Below, piece after piece: positions 1 to 6,998 of a stretch of DNA of 19,520 nucleotides. Each line of letters opens with the position of its first letter. Position 1 is the stretch's first letter. Source of the DNA: RYN-230 sp036509255 (GTDB taxonomy: Bacteria; Actinomycetota; Actinomycetes; Streptosporangiales; Streptosporangiaceae); NCBI GenBank assembly GCA_036509255.1, contig DATCFY010000095.1, positions 1 through 19,520 of the forward strand, written 5' to 3'. The notes under the pieces are model-generated. The model had not been told where the DNA came from. It was given only the letters and a program-made list of their open reading frames with translations, and did no database searches. The position numbers and the translations under genes are program-made.

Positions 1-1202
1 GTGGCGCCGGTGATGTCGAGCAGCCGGTGGTACCCCCCGGCCCCCGGGAACACGGCCAGGTCCCCGCGTACCACGGCCCGCGAACCATCCGGGCCGGCCA
101 GGATCGTGCCGTCCGCGCCGACGGCCACGAAGTCCCCGTCCCGGCGCAGCAGCACCGGGCCATCCCGCCGCGCGGAGATCGTGCACCGGCCGTCCCGCAG
201 TCCTTCCAGCACCGCGCCGGGGCCATCGCCGGCGCATTCCACCCAGGTGGTGGGGTTCCCGGGAGTGGCGTCCGCCCCCGGCCGGTGCCAGTCGCTCCCG
301 CCGACCGGCACCGATGTCGGATCCCAGGCCAGCCACCAGGCCAGCGGCGTCGTCCAGTGCGGATCCAGCCAGCTCCAGTGCCAGACCTCGGCCAGCGGCG
401 GCCGCCGCTCCATCGGCCAGATCCAGCTGACGTGGCCGCCGATCGGATGATTCACCGACAGCAGGCCACCCTGCCGTTCGGCGGTGTCCAGCCACCGGTC
501 GGGCACCTCGCGGAAGTCGATCCAGCCGACGTCGCCGAACGCGTTCGCGTGCCCGTCCTCGGTGGTGACCTCCTGGCCTGGGATGAGGGTGATCCCGTAC
601 CGGGCCCCGGCGTCTTTCAGCTCGGGGTGATGGCTGGTCGTGTTGTGGTCGGTCACGGCAAGGAAGTCGAGCCCCTGGGCGGCCGCGAAGCGGGCCAGCT
701 CGGCCACCGTGAAGTCCCCGTCTGAGTGCACGGTGTGCGTGTGCAGGTCCCCGGCCAGCCAGCGGTGCCCGGCCCGGGCGGGCAGCTCGCGCCGCGCGGG
801 CCGCTCGCTGAGCGGGGCCGGGAGCGGGGCGGCCGGGACGGGATGCAGCCGGCCCGGCGTGGTGCTCACTGAGGCGGTCACCGAGTACTCGACGCCGTCA
901 GCCGGGAGCCGGTACAGGCCGATCACCACCTGCCAGAGGCCGGGCTCCAGCTCACCCGGCAGGTAGCCGGGCGTGGCCTCGCGCGGGGTGATCACGAACG
1001 AGGACCGGGCGCCACCGGACCAGCCGCGGAATCCGGCGGGGCCGAAGCAGCCCAGGTCGAGTACGGCGGCGGAACGGTCGTAGTCGAGCTCGACCCGCAG
1101 CCCGGCCGCGCCGGGCGGGACCTCCACCGGCAGGTAATGCCATGGTGACCCGCAGCGATCGTCCAGGGTCCACCGGCCGCCGTGCCGCGTCGTGGGATTC
1201 AT
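1..1202 (-). CDS. CehA/McbA-family PHP-domain metallohydrolase (partial, C-terminus outside window)
   Basis: About 400 codons are visible from the ATG at 1202 and no stop is reached before the left edge, so the C-terminus is missing. The first ~145 residues look like a beta-rich lead domain. A PHP phosphoesterase-type domain follows: GDLHTHTVHSDGD (about residues 151-163), AVTDHNTTSHHPEL (about 184), a YGITLIPGQEVTT strand, VNHPIGGHVSW (about 250) and VGGSDWHRPG (about 302). These carry the His/Asp metal ligands of the CehA/McbA group, which contains carbaryl and carbofuran hydrolases but also many uncharacterised members; the substrate here cannot be told. The ATG follows a G-rich stretch (GGTGGGGGG), and an in-frame TGA lies five codons upstream, which fixes the start. 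It is divergent from the ABC exporter operon at 1422. The family assignment is firm; the function is not. Confidence 0.8.
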   Translation of the reverse strand, partial: MNPTTRHGGRWTLDDRCGSPWHYLPVEVPPGAAGLRVELDYDRSAAVLDLGCFGPAGFRGWSGGARSSFVITPREATPGYLPGELEPGLWQVVIGLYRLPADGVEYSVTASVSTTPGRLHPVPAAPLPAPLSERPARRELPARAGHRWLAGDLHTHTVHSDGDFTVAELARFAAAQGLDFLAVTDHNTTSHHPELKDAGARYGITLIPGQEVTTEDGHANAFGDVGWIDFREVPDRWLDTAERQGGLLSVNHPIGGHVSWIWPMERRPPLAEVWHWSWLDPHWTTPLAWWLAWDPTSVPVGGSDWHRPGADATPGNPTTWVECAGDGPGAVLEGLRDGRCTISARRDGPVLLRRDGDFVAVGADGTILAGPDGSRAVVRGDLAVFPGAGGYHRLLDITGA

Positions 1203-1339
1203 CCCCCCACCGAATCAGATTCACGGCGGCGGGGCGAGCTGGTGGCGCCCACCAGCCGGTGAACACGCGGCGCTGGCACATGGCTGAGGATCAGCCCAGG
1301 AAGAACGCTAGCCCGGGCTCCAGCCGGGCCGGGCGGCCC

Positions 1340-1367
1340 TTGACGCGGAATTCATCGAGCGTAGAAT
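1340..1367 (+). promoter_or_regulatory. Predicted sigma70-type promoter of the ABC exporter operon, with GAATTC inverted repeat
   Basis: TTGACG (1340-1345) and TAGAAT (1362-1367) are separated by 16 bases, a close match to a housekeeping promoter and unusual in so GC-rich a region. Two GAATTC palindromes (1348-1353 and 1364-1369) lie in the spacer and over the -10 box, centred 16 bp apart. They are a plausible operator for the TetR regulator encoded at the end of the same operon, but that link is inferred. Confidence 0.55.
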
Positions 1368-1389
1368 TCAACACACGATGAAATAAATA

Positions 1390-1420
1390 CCAGCCGGGTC
1401 GGCGGCTGGAGGAGGCCTCC
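1390..1420 (+). promoter_or_regulatory. Leader hairpins overlapping the ribosome binding site of the ABC-2 permease
   Basis: The ribosome binding site GGAGGAGG (1408-1415) lies 6 bases before the ATG at 1422. Its GGAGG (1408-1412) can pair with CCTCC (1416-1420) around a 3-base loop. CCAGCC (1390-1395) can pair with GGCTGG (1404-1409), which takes in the first two bases of the binding site. Both structures could limit translation. A two-codon ORF (ATG AAA TAA, 1378-1386) starts a few bases after the expected transcript start. Confidence 0.35.
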
Positions 1421-1421
1421 C

Positions 1422-2528
1422 ATGTGGGCGATGATCGTGAAGGAGTTCCGGCAGTTGCGCCGGGACCGGCGCACGCTGGCCATGATGATCGTGCTGCCGG
1501 TGGTGCTCCTGGTGGTGTTCGGCTATGCGGCCAGCTTCGACGTGTCCACCATCCCGACCGTGGTGGCCGGCCCGGCGGCCGCGCAGGCGCCGCTGCGCGC
1601 GCCGTTCCAGGTCGTGGACCGGGCACCCGCCGAGGGTGCCGCCTGGGCCCAGAACGAGGTGCGCGACGGCCACGCCGCCGTGGCCGTGGTGACCGGCACC
1701 AGGACCGTGGTGCTGATCGACGGCAGCCAGCTGTTCACGGCCAAGGCCGCGCTCAGCGCGCTGCAGGCTGGCCGCACGCACCCCACGGGCGGGCCGGCCC
1801 CGCAGGTGCGGGTCCTCTATAACCCTGGGCTGAAGACGTCCTTCATCATGATCCCCGGCCTGGCCGGCGTGGTCCTGGTGTTCGTCGGCATCATCATCAC
1901 CAGCCTCGGCGTGGTCCGGGAACGGCAGACCGGGACGCTGGAACAGCTCGCGGTCATGCCGCTGCGCCCGCGGGACGTGTTCCTGGGCAAGATCGTCCCG
2001 TACTTCGCCGTGGCCGCCGCGGACCTGGCCATCGTGCTCGCGGTCGGGGTGGCCCTGTTCGGGGTGCCGTTCCGCGGCTCGTATGCGGTGTTCGCGCTGG
2101 GCGCCCTGCTGTTCTTGTTCGTCACGCTCGGCATCGGCGTGCTGATCTCCAGCGTGTCCGAGAACCAGGGCCAGGCCATCCAGATGTCGTTCATGTTCAC
2201 GCTGCCGCAGGTACTGCTGTCCGGGCTGATCTTCCCGCTCTCCTCGATCGCGGTCGGGGTGCGCTGGATCTCCTACATCCTGCCGCTCACCTACTTCAAC
2301 GAGATCTCCCGCGGGGTCATGCTGCGGGCCGAGCCGATCGGGCCGCTCTGGCCCCCGCTGCTGTTCCTCGCCCTGCTGGGCCTGGTCGTGATGACGCTCG
2401 CGATGCTGCGCTTCCGCAGCTACCTCGGGCCGGCCGGATCCGGGGGCGGGCGCAGCGACGCGGCCGGGGCGCCCGGCGCGGCGGAGGCCCCCGATCCGGC
2501 GGCCGCGGCCGTGGCGGAGTCCCGGTGA
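1422..2528 (+). CDS. ABC-2 type transporter permease (YbhS/YhhJ-like)
   Basis: This 368-residue membrane subunit belongs to an ABC exporter. One hydrophobic helix (about residues 19-37) is followed by an extracytoplasmic domain to about residue 140. The family hallmark NPGLKTSFIMIPGLAGVVL then leads into five more membrane segments, with the conserved RERQTGTLEQLAVMPL loop after the second helix. The last ~25 residues are a low-complexity Gly/Ala/Pro tail. This is the ABC2_membrane_3 architecture of E. coli YbhS, YbhR and YhhJ. The start is fixed by GGAGGAGG 6 bases upstream. The stop overlaps the GTG of the next gene by 4 bp, so the pair is translationally coupled. Only one permease is present, so it would work as a homodimer. 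Substrate unknown; drug or toxic-compound efflux is likely given the TetR gene in the operon. Confidence 0.88.
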   Translation: MWAMIVKEFRQLRRDRRTLAMMIVLPVVLLVVFGYAASFDVSTIPTVVAGPAAAQAPLRAPFQVVDRAPAEGAAWAQNEVRDGHAAVAVVTGTRTVVLIDGSQLFTAKAALSALQAGRTHPTGGPAPQVRVLYNPGLKTSFIMIPGLAGVVLVFVGIIITSLGVVRERQTGTLEQLAVMPLRPRDVFLGKIVPYFAVAAADLAIVLAVGVALFGVPFRGSYAVFALGALLFLFVTLGIGVLISSVSENQGQAIQMSFMFTLPQVLLSGLIFPLSSIAVGVRWISYILPLTYFNEISRGVMLRAEPIGPLWPPLLFLALLGLVVMTLAMLRFRSYLGPAGSGGGRSDAAGAPGAAEAPDPAAAAVAESR

Positions 2529-3439
2529 ACGCCCCGCCACCCGCCGGCGGATGGGGCACCCACGCCGTCAGCGTCCGCTACGGCCGGCGGCTGGCGCTGG
2601 ACCAGGTGACGTTCCGCGTCCTCCCCGGTCAGGTGAGCGCGGTGGTCGGCGGCGACGGGGCCGGCCGGACCACACTGCTGCGCATCCTGAGCGGGGCCAT
2701 CGGGGCCGGCGGGGGGATGGTCATGCGTCCCCCGCGGATCCAGACCGGCTACCTGGCCGCCGGCTCGGGCACCTACCCGGACCTGACCGTGGCAGAGAAC
2801 CTGGCCTTCCGCGCGGCCGCGTACCGGATCCCGGCGGCGGTGGCCGGCCCGCGGATCCAGGCGTACCTGGACCGGGCCGGGTTGCTGGCGGCGCGGGACC
2901 GGCTGGCCGGGCGGCTGTCCGGCGGGATGCGCCAGAAGCTGGGCGTCATCGCCGCGATGCTGCACGAGCCCGCCTTGCTGGTGCTCGATGAGCCGACAAC
3001 CGGGGTGGACCCGGTCAGCCGGGCCGACCTGTGGTCGCTGATCACGCAGGCCGCCGCCGCTGGCGCCGCGGTGGTCTTCGCCACCAGTTACCTCGACGAG
3101 GCGGAGCGGGCGGCGCACGTGCTGGTCCTGGCGGAAGGCCGGGAACTGGCCGCGGGCTCGCCGGAGCAGATCGTCGCCGCCATGCCCGGGCGGGTCGTGG
3201 CGGCGGCCACGCGGCCGCCCGGCCCGGCCGGGATGCGGTCCTGGCGGCGGGATGGCCGCTGGCGGGTCTGGATGCCCGACGGAGCCGGGGACGTCCCGGG
3301 CGGCGGTGCCGAGCTGGTCCAGCCCGACCTGCAGGATGCGGTCACGGTCGCGATCCTGGCCCGGGAACCCGGCGCCAGCCCGGCCCCCGCCACCAGCGGC
3401 ACCGCCACCAGCGGCACCGCCACCGGGAAGGAAGGCTGA
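2525..3439 (+). CDS. ABC transporter ATP-binding protein, NBD1-like with degenerate nucleotide site
   Basis: This 304-residue ATPase subunit corresponds to the first nucleotide-binding domain of E. coli YbhF. The signature LSGGMRQ (131-137) and Walker B LLVLDEP (161-167) are intact. Three nucleotide-contacting positions are not. Walker A reads GGDGAGRTT with Arg48 in place of the invariant Lys. The Q-loop Gln is Ala79 (GYLAAG instead of GYxPQ). The switch His is Ser188 (ATSYLDEAE). Ser at the switch position also occurs in YbhF NBD1 as I recall it, but the loss of the Walker A Lys does not. The C-terminal tail has two copies of a 15-bp repeat (3391-3420), giving a Thr/Ser/Gly/Ala-rich end. 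The GTG start overlaps the permease stop (GTGA), and the stop overlaps the next start (TGATG). It probably pairs with the ATPase at 3439. Confidence 0.88.
   Translation: MNAPPPAGGWGTHAVSVRYGRRLALDQVTFRVLPGQVSAVVGGDGAGRTTLLRILSGAIGAGGGMVMRPPRIQTGYLAAGSGTYPDLTVAENLAFRAAAYRIPAAVAGPRIQAYLDRAGLLAARDRLAGRLSGGMRQKLGVIAAMLHEPALLVLDEPTTGVDPVSRADLWSLITQAAAAGAAVVFATSYLDEAERAAHVLVLAEGRELAAGSPEQIVAAMPGRVVAAATRPPGPAGMRSWRRDGRWRVWMPDGAGDVPGGGAELVQPDLQDAVTVAILAREPGASPAPATSGTATSGTATGKEG
3391..3420 (+). repeat. Two tandem 15-bp repeats at the 3' end of the first ATPase gene
   Basis: CACCAGCGGCACCGC occurs at 3391-3405 and again at 3406-3420, followed by a partial third copy (CACC). The unit is five codons, so copy-number change keeps the frame. 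It encodes a Thr-Ser-Gly-Thr-Ala tail outside the ATPase fold. Confidence 0.7.
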
Positions 3440-4344
3440 TGGACGAGAACGCGCCGCTCGCAGAGTGCCTGTCGGTCAGCCGGCGGTTTGGCGGGTTCAC
3501 GGCGGTGGACGGGGTGGACCTCCGGCTGGGCCGGGGTGAGGTGGTCGGGCTGCTGGGCGCGAACGGGGCCGGCAAGACGACGCTGATCCGCATGCTGCTC
3601 GGGCTGCTGCCCGCGACCGCCGGGCAGGTCCGGCTGTTCGGCGGGCCGCCCTCGCGGCAGGCCCGGCGGCGCGTCGGGTACGTGCCGCAGACCCTGGGCT
3701 TGTACGACGACCTCACGGCCGCCGAGAACCTGGCCTTCTCGGCGGCCGTGTTCGGCCGGGGCGCCCAGGCGCCGCTGCCCGGCTGGCTGCACGGCTACCG
3801 CCGGGTGCTGGTCGGTGACCTGCCGCTGGGGATCCAGCGGCGGGTCGCGTTCGCCGAGGCCCTGGGGCACGGGCCGGACCTGCTCATCCTGGATGAGCCC
3901 ACGTCGGGCGTGGACCCGCTGGCCCGGGCCAGGCTGTGGGAGACGATCGCCGACGCCGCCCGGGCCGGCGCCGGGGTGCTGGTCACCACCCACTACATGG
4001 ACGAGGCGGGGGAGTGCGGCCGGCTGGTGATCATGGCAGCGGGCCGGGTGGTCGCCGCGGGTACGGCCGCGCAGATCACCGGGGACACGCGGGTGAGCGT
4101 GGTCGATACCGGCACCTGGGCCGCGGCGTTCGCCGCGCTCGAAGCGGCCGGGCTGCCGGTCGCGCTGGCAGGCCGGACGCTGCGCGTGCCCGGTGCCAGC
4201 CCGGCCGCCGTCCGGCAGGCCCTGGGCCCGGTGGACGCGCGGGTCACCGAGGCCCCGGCCACACTGGAGGAACGGTTCTTCCAGCTCACCGCGGCCGGGG
4301 CGAGAGTCGGCCGCCCCGACCCGGTCCGGAAGGAGGCTGGATGA
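3439..4344 (+). CDS. ABC transporter ATP-binding protein, NBD2-like (LPLG signature)
   Basis: This 301-residue ATPase matches the second nucleotide-binding domain of YbhF/YhiH-type proteins. Walker A GANGAGKTT (40-48), Q-loop Gln84, Walker B LLILDEP (138-144) and switch His175 (TTHYMDEA) are all intact. The signature is LPLGIQ (118-123) instead of LSGGQ, as is usual for this branch. Paired with the upstream ATPase, one composite site would be complete (this Walker A with that LSGG) and the other doubly degenerate. The helical subdomain between Q-loop and signature is short: about 33 residues, against about 50 in YbhF as I recall it. The ATG overlaps the preceding stop by 1 bp, and the stop overlaps the TetR start (ATGA). 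An ORF extends upstream in this frame to 3031, but that part is a shadow of the previous gene. Confidence 0.88.
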   Translation: MDENAPLAECLSVSRRFGGFTAVDGVDLRLGRGEVVGLLGANGAGKTTLIRMLLGLLPATAGQVRLFGGPPSRQARRRVGYVPQTLGLYDDLTAAENLAFSAAVFGRGAQAPLPGWLHGYRRVLVGDLPLGIQRRVAFAEALGHGPDLLILDEPTSGVDPLARARLWETIADAARAGAGVLVTTHYMDEAGECGRLVIMAAGRVVAAGTAAQITGDTRVSVVDTGTWAAAFAALEAAGLPVALAGRTLRVPGASPAAVRQALGPVDARVTEAPATLEERFFQLTAAGARVGRPDPVRKEAG

Positions 4345-5000
4345 CGAGCCGGAGCCCCCGGCCCGGACGCGCCGGGCACAACGGACACACGGGCCGGCGG
4401 GGCGGCGACAGCGGCACCCGGGAGGCCATCCTGGACGCCGCGCGGAAACGTTTCGCCGGCCACGGCTACGACGGCGCCACGATCCGTGCCATCGCCGCGG
4501 ACGCGGGGGTAGACCCGGCCCTGGTCCACCACTTCTTCGGCACCAAGGAACGCTTGTTCGCCGCGGCGGTGCGGCTGCCGGTGGTGCCGGGCGAGCTGAT
4601 CAGCTCGGCGCTGGCCGCCGGGGCCAGGGATCCCGGGGGGAGCCTGGGCGAGCACCTCGTGCTGACCGCGCTGAGCGCCTGGGACATCACCGAGATCCGG
4701 GACACGTTCCTCGGCCTGCTCCGGTCAGCCGCGACTAGCGACCAGGCGCTGATCATGCTGCGCGAGTTCGTGACCGAGGCCATCGTGGGCCGGCTGTCCG
4801 CGGCCGCGGACACGGCCGATCCGGCGCAGGCCCGCTACCGGGCCGCACTGGTGGCCAGCCAGGTGGTGGGGCTCGGGATAGCCCGGCAGGTGCTCGGGCT
4901 GGAGCCGCTGGCCGGGGCGGACCGGGCCGAACTGGCTGCGGCGGTGGGCCCGACCCTGGACCGCTACCTGACCGGGAACCTCGGGGGCGCGGCCCGTTAG
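4341..5000 (+). CDS. TetR/AcrR-family transcriptional regulator
   Basis: This 219-residue regulator has a basic, Gly-rich lead of about 25 residues. A typical TetR DNA-binding domain follows: AILDAARKRFAGHGYDGATIRAIAADAGVDPALVHHFFGTKERLFAAAV, about residues 30-78 (shown in parts in the family as ILDAA, GY, TIRAIA, HHFF, K..L). The remainder is an all-helical ligand domain. It is the last gene of the exporter operon (ATGA overlap with the ATPase). A local repressor of its own operon is the normal arrangement, as with CecR next to ybhGFSR in E. coli. A candidate operator is the GAATTC repeat over the promoter at 1348-1369. The inducer is unknown. Confidence 0.88.
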   Translation: MTSRSPRPGRAGHNGHTGRRGGDSGTREAILDAARKRFAGHGYDGATIRAIAADAGVDPALVHHFFGTKERLFAAAVRLPVVPGELISSALAAGARDPGGSLGEHLVLTALSAWDITEIRDTFLGLLRSAATSDQALIMLREFVTEAIVGRLSAAADTADPAQARYRAALVASQVVGLGIARQVLGLEPLAGADRAELAAAVGPTLDRYLTGNLGGAAR

Positions 5001-5329
5001 CCGGGCGGATCGTGGCCTATCGGCGGGCCGTCCGCTATCACGGCCGGACCGTTTCCGGGAACAGGGTACGAACGGCGCGCGGACACTGAAAGCGGCCGGG
5101 CCGCGGCCCCCGGGGCAGAAACTGCCTATCTGCGGATACGTCCAGAAAGCTCAAACCCATAAAGACCTCCGCAACGAAAACCACCACCCCCCGGTGTCCT
5201 GGCCGGCCCAGTGACCTGCGGAATCTCCGTGTCCTGGGGTTACTCTGGACTCCCCGGGCGGACCCGGGAGGGGAACTCGCGGGCAGGAAAATCCGGGGGC
5301 AGGCAACCACTGGCCGCCCGGGTGCCGTA
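5001..5329. other. Intergenic stretch with one GC hairpin, no convincing gene
   Basis: This spacer separates the exporter operon from the aquaporin promoter. Its composition is visibly less GC-rich than the genes around it. A minus-strand ORF of 100 codons (5038-5340) crosses it but has Arg/Pro-rich shadow-like composition and no family features, so it is not called. CCCGGG-CGGA-CCCGGG (5253-5268) can form a 6-bp hairpin with a 4-base loop. GTGTCCTGG occurs twice. No terminator with a U-tract was seen after 5000. Confidence 0.5.
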
Positions 5330-5358
5330 TTGCGAGTCAAGGGTCAGGTGTTTACAGT
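5330..5358 (+). promoter_or_regulatory. Predicted promoter of the aquaporin gene
   Basis: TTGCGA (5330-5335) and TACAGT (5353-5358) are separated by exactly 17 bases, a good sigma70-type match. The predicted transcript start near 5365 leaves a leader of only about 15 bases before the ATG at 5380. Confidence 0.5.
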
Positions 5359-5379
5359 GACGCGGGGGGTTGACTGACG

Positions 5380-6156
5380 ATGATGCGTAGATTCGCCGCG
5401 GAACTGCTCGGGACCGGTCTGCTGGTCTTCTTCGGGGTCGGGGTCGCGACCCTCGATTTCGGGTTCAAATTCGACGGCGGCAGCATCGCGGCCGGCGTGG
5501 TGGCCACGGCGCTCGCGTTCGGCCTGGTGCTGCTGGCCCTGGCCTACGTGCTCGGCCCGATCTCGGGGTGTCACGTGAATCCCGCGGTCACCCTGGGAGC
5601 GCTGCTGTCCCGGCGCCTCTCGCTGGCTGAGGCGGCCGGGTACTGGGTGGCCCAGTTCGCGGGCGGCATCCTCGGTGCCCTGCTGCTGTGGGGGATGTTC
5701 TCCACGTCCCCCCTGTACAGCCGGAAGACGACGGGGCTGGGCACGAACGGCTGGGGTGCCGTGTCCGACATCCACATCGGCGCGGGCGGCGCGTTCCTGG
5801 CCGAGGTGGTGCTCACCACCCTGTTCGTGTTCGTGATCCTGGCGGTGACCGGCAAGCTGGGCAACACGGCCACCGCGGGCGTGGTCATCGGGCTGTCGCT
5901 GACCGTCGTGCACCTGATCGGCATCCCGATCACCGGGACCTCGGTGAACCCGGCGCGCAGCCTCGGGCCGGCCCTGATCGTCGGCGGCACGCCGCTGAGC
6001 CAGGTATGGCTGTTCATCGTGGCCCCGCTGGTCGGCGGGGCGGTCGCGGCCGGCTTGCACTGGCTGATCTTCTCGGAGCGCCCGGGGTCCGTGGATCCCG
6101 AGCAGACCGATGCGGCGGCCGGCCGTGAGACGGCCACGGAGAGCCCCGCAGCCTGA
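5380..6156 (+). CDS. aqpZ: MIP-family aquaporin, AqpZ-type water channel
   Basis: This 258-residue membrane channel has six hydrophobic helices and two NPA half-helices: HVNPAVT (Asn67) and SVNPARS (Asn190). The selectivity-filter positions match AqpZ rather than a glycerol facilitator. Phe47 lies 20 residues before the first NPA Asn, and His178, Thr187 and Arg193 are in place. Water is therefore the expected substrate. The C-terminal ~25 residues are a polar Glu/Ala/Thr tail. Two ATGs stand in a row (5380 and 5383), and the G-run at 5364-5369 could serve either. An in-frame TGA at 5371 rules out an earlier start. It is a single-gene unit with its own promoter upstream and a strong hairpin 11 bases after the stop, so it looks independent of its neighbours. 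Confidence 0.9.
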   Translation: MMRRFAAELLGTGLLVFFGVGVATLDFGFKFDGGSIAAGVVATALAFGLVLLALAYVLGPISGCHVNPAVTLGALLSRRLSLAEAAGYWVAQFAGGILGALLLWGMFSTSPLYSRKTTGLGTNGWGAVSDIHIGAGGAFLAEVVLTTLFVFVILAVTGKLGNTATAGVVIGLSLTVVHLIGIPITGTSVNPARSLGPALIVGGTPLSQVWLFIVAPLVGGAVAAGLHWLIFSERPGSVDPEQTDAAAGRETATESPAA

Positions 6157-6167
6157 TCCCCGGATCC

Positions 6168-6206
6168 GGCCTGATGCGGCCCCGGTCATCCCGGCTGCGT
6201 CAGGCC
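6168..6206. terminator. Bidirectional terminator hairpin between aquaporin and gntR
   Basis: Bases 6168-6181 (GGCCTGATGCGGCC) pair with 6193-6206 over 14 bp, with two G-T pairs, around an 11-base loop. It lies 11 bases past the aquaporin stop and 7 bases past the stop of the convergent GntR gene. There is no U-tract, as is common for actinobacterial terminators. Confidence 0.65.
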
Positions 6207-6213
6207 ACCTTCG

Positions 6214-6990
6214 TCAGCCCGGCGGGACGGACCGCTGCCGTTCCTCGGCCACCCGGTTCAGCGCGGCCCGGCGCGTGCTGCGGATGTGCCGCCGGGCCGC
6301 GGCCCGCGCCCGCGCGGGGTCGTGCGCGACCAGCGCGTTGACGATCTCGGCATGCTCGCGCACGGACCGGGCCGGCCGCCCGGTCACCGACAGGGTGGTA
6401 TCCATGCTGCGGCCCAGCATCTCCTGCAGGAGCGTCTGCGTCATGGTCAGGAACCGGTTGTTCGCGTACTCGGCGATCTGCAGGTGCAGCCGGGCGTCCA
6501 TGGCCCGCAGCTGCTCCGGGCCAGCCTGGGCCCGTACCGCCTGCTCGAGTTGCTCGAACGTGGCGATCAGGCTGGCCAGTTGCTCGTCGGTCGCCTCGGT
6601 GGCCGCCCAGCCCGCGGCGGGCACCTCCAGCACCTCGCGCATGGCGAACAGTTCCTCCAGGCCGACCTCGCGCAGCCGGGAGAACCGCTGCAGGGCCCGC
6701 TCGCCCTCGTCAGGCGCGGCCACGAACACGCCCTTGCCGTGCCGGACCCGGACCAGCCCGCGGGTTTCCAGCGAGCGCAGCGCCTCGCGCACCGAGGCCC
6801 GGCTCACCCCGAGCAGTTCGCACAGCTCGCGCTCGCCCGGCAGCCGGTCGCCCGGGGCCAGCCCGTTGCCCGCCACGAATCGTTCGATCTGCTCCGCGAC
6901 GCGCAGGAACAGCGGTTCGCTCGAGCCCATCCAGCGCCAGCCGACGACGGGTGACCCTGGACCTGCCTCGGTGACGGGCTGATCGGGCAT
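6214..6990 (-). CDS. GntR-family regulator, FadR subfamily (FCD domain)
   Basis: This 258-residue repressor-type protein has an N-terminal winged helix-turn-helix (about residues 25-92; PGDRLPGERELCELLGVSRA, then SVREALRSLETRGLVRV). An FCD effector domain follows (about 105-238). The FCD metal ligands are all present: Asp165, His169, His213 and His235. FadR-subfamily members bind small carboxylates such as lactate, glycolate, gluconate or galactonate. It is the third gene of the minus-strand operon; its AGGAG site overlaps the preceding stop (7-base gap). Two identical TGGTCAGACC sites, the expected operator type for this subfamily, lie in the divergent promoter region at 8471 and 8632. It probably controls its own operon and the transporter operon, with the lyase or transporter substrate as effector. 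Confidence 0.9.
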   Translation of the reverse strand: MPDQPVTEAGPGSPVVGWRWMGSSEPLFLRVAEQIERFVAGNGLAPGDRLPGERELCELLGVSRASVREALRSLETRGLVRVRHGKGVFVAAPDEGERALQRFSRLREVGLEELFAMREVLEVPAAGWAATEATDEQLASLIATFEQLEQAVRAQAGPEQLRAMDARLHLQIAEYANNRFLTMTQTLLQEMLGRSMDTTLSVTGRPARSVREHAEIVNALVAHDPARARAAARRHIRSTRRAALNRVAEERQRSVPPG

Positions 6991-6998
6991 GCTGGCTC

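Noticed and set aside
1..725. Two plus-strand ORFs (149 and 232 codons) opposite the metallohydrolase
   Set aside because: The minus strand carries clear PHP motifs through this whole stretch; these are antisense shadows rich in Pro, Arg and Gly.
1368..2540. Minus-strand ORF of 390 codons
   Set aside because: Antisense of the ABC-2 permease; composed of His/Gln/Asp/Gly-rich low-complexity sequence typical of a reverse-frame shadow.
5038..5340. Minus-strand ORF of 100 codons upstream of the aquaporin
   Set aside because: Arg/Pro-rich shadow-like composition, no family motif and no ribosome binding site I could see; it ends over the aquaporin promoter.
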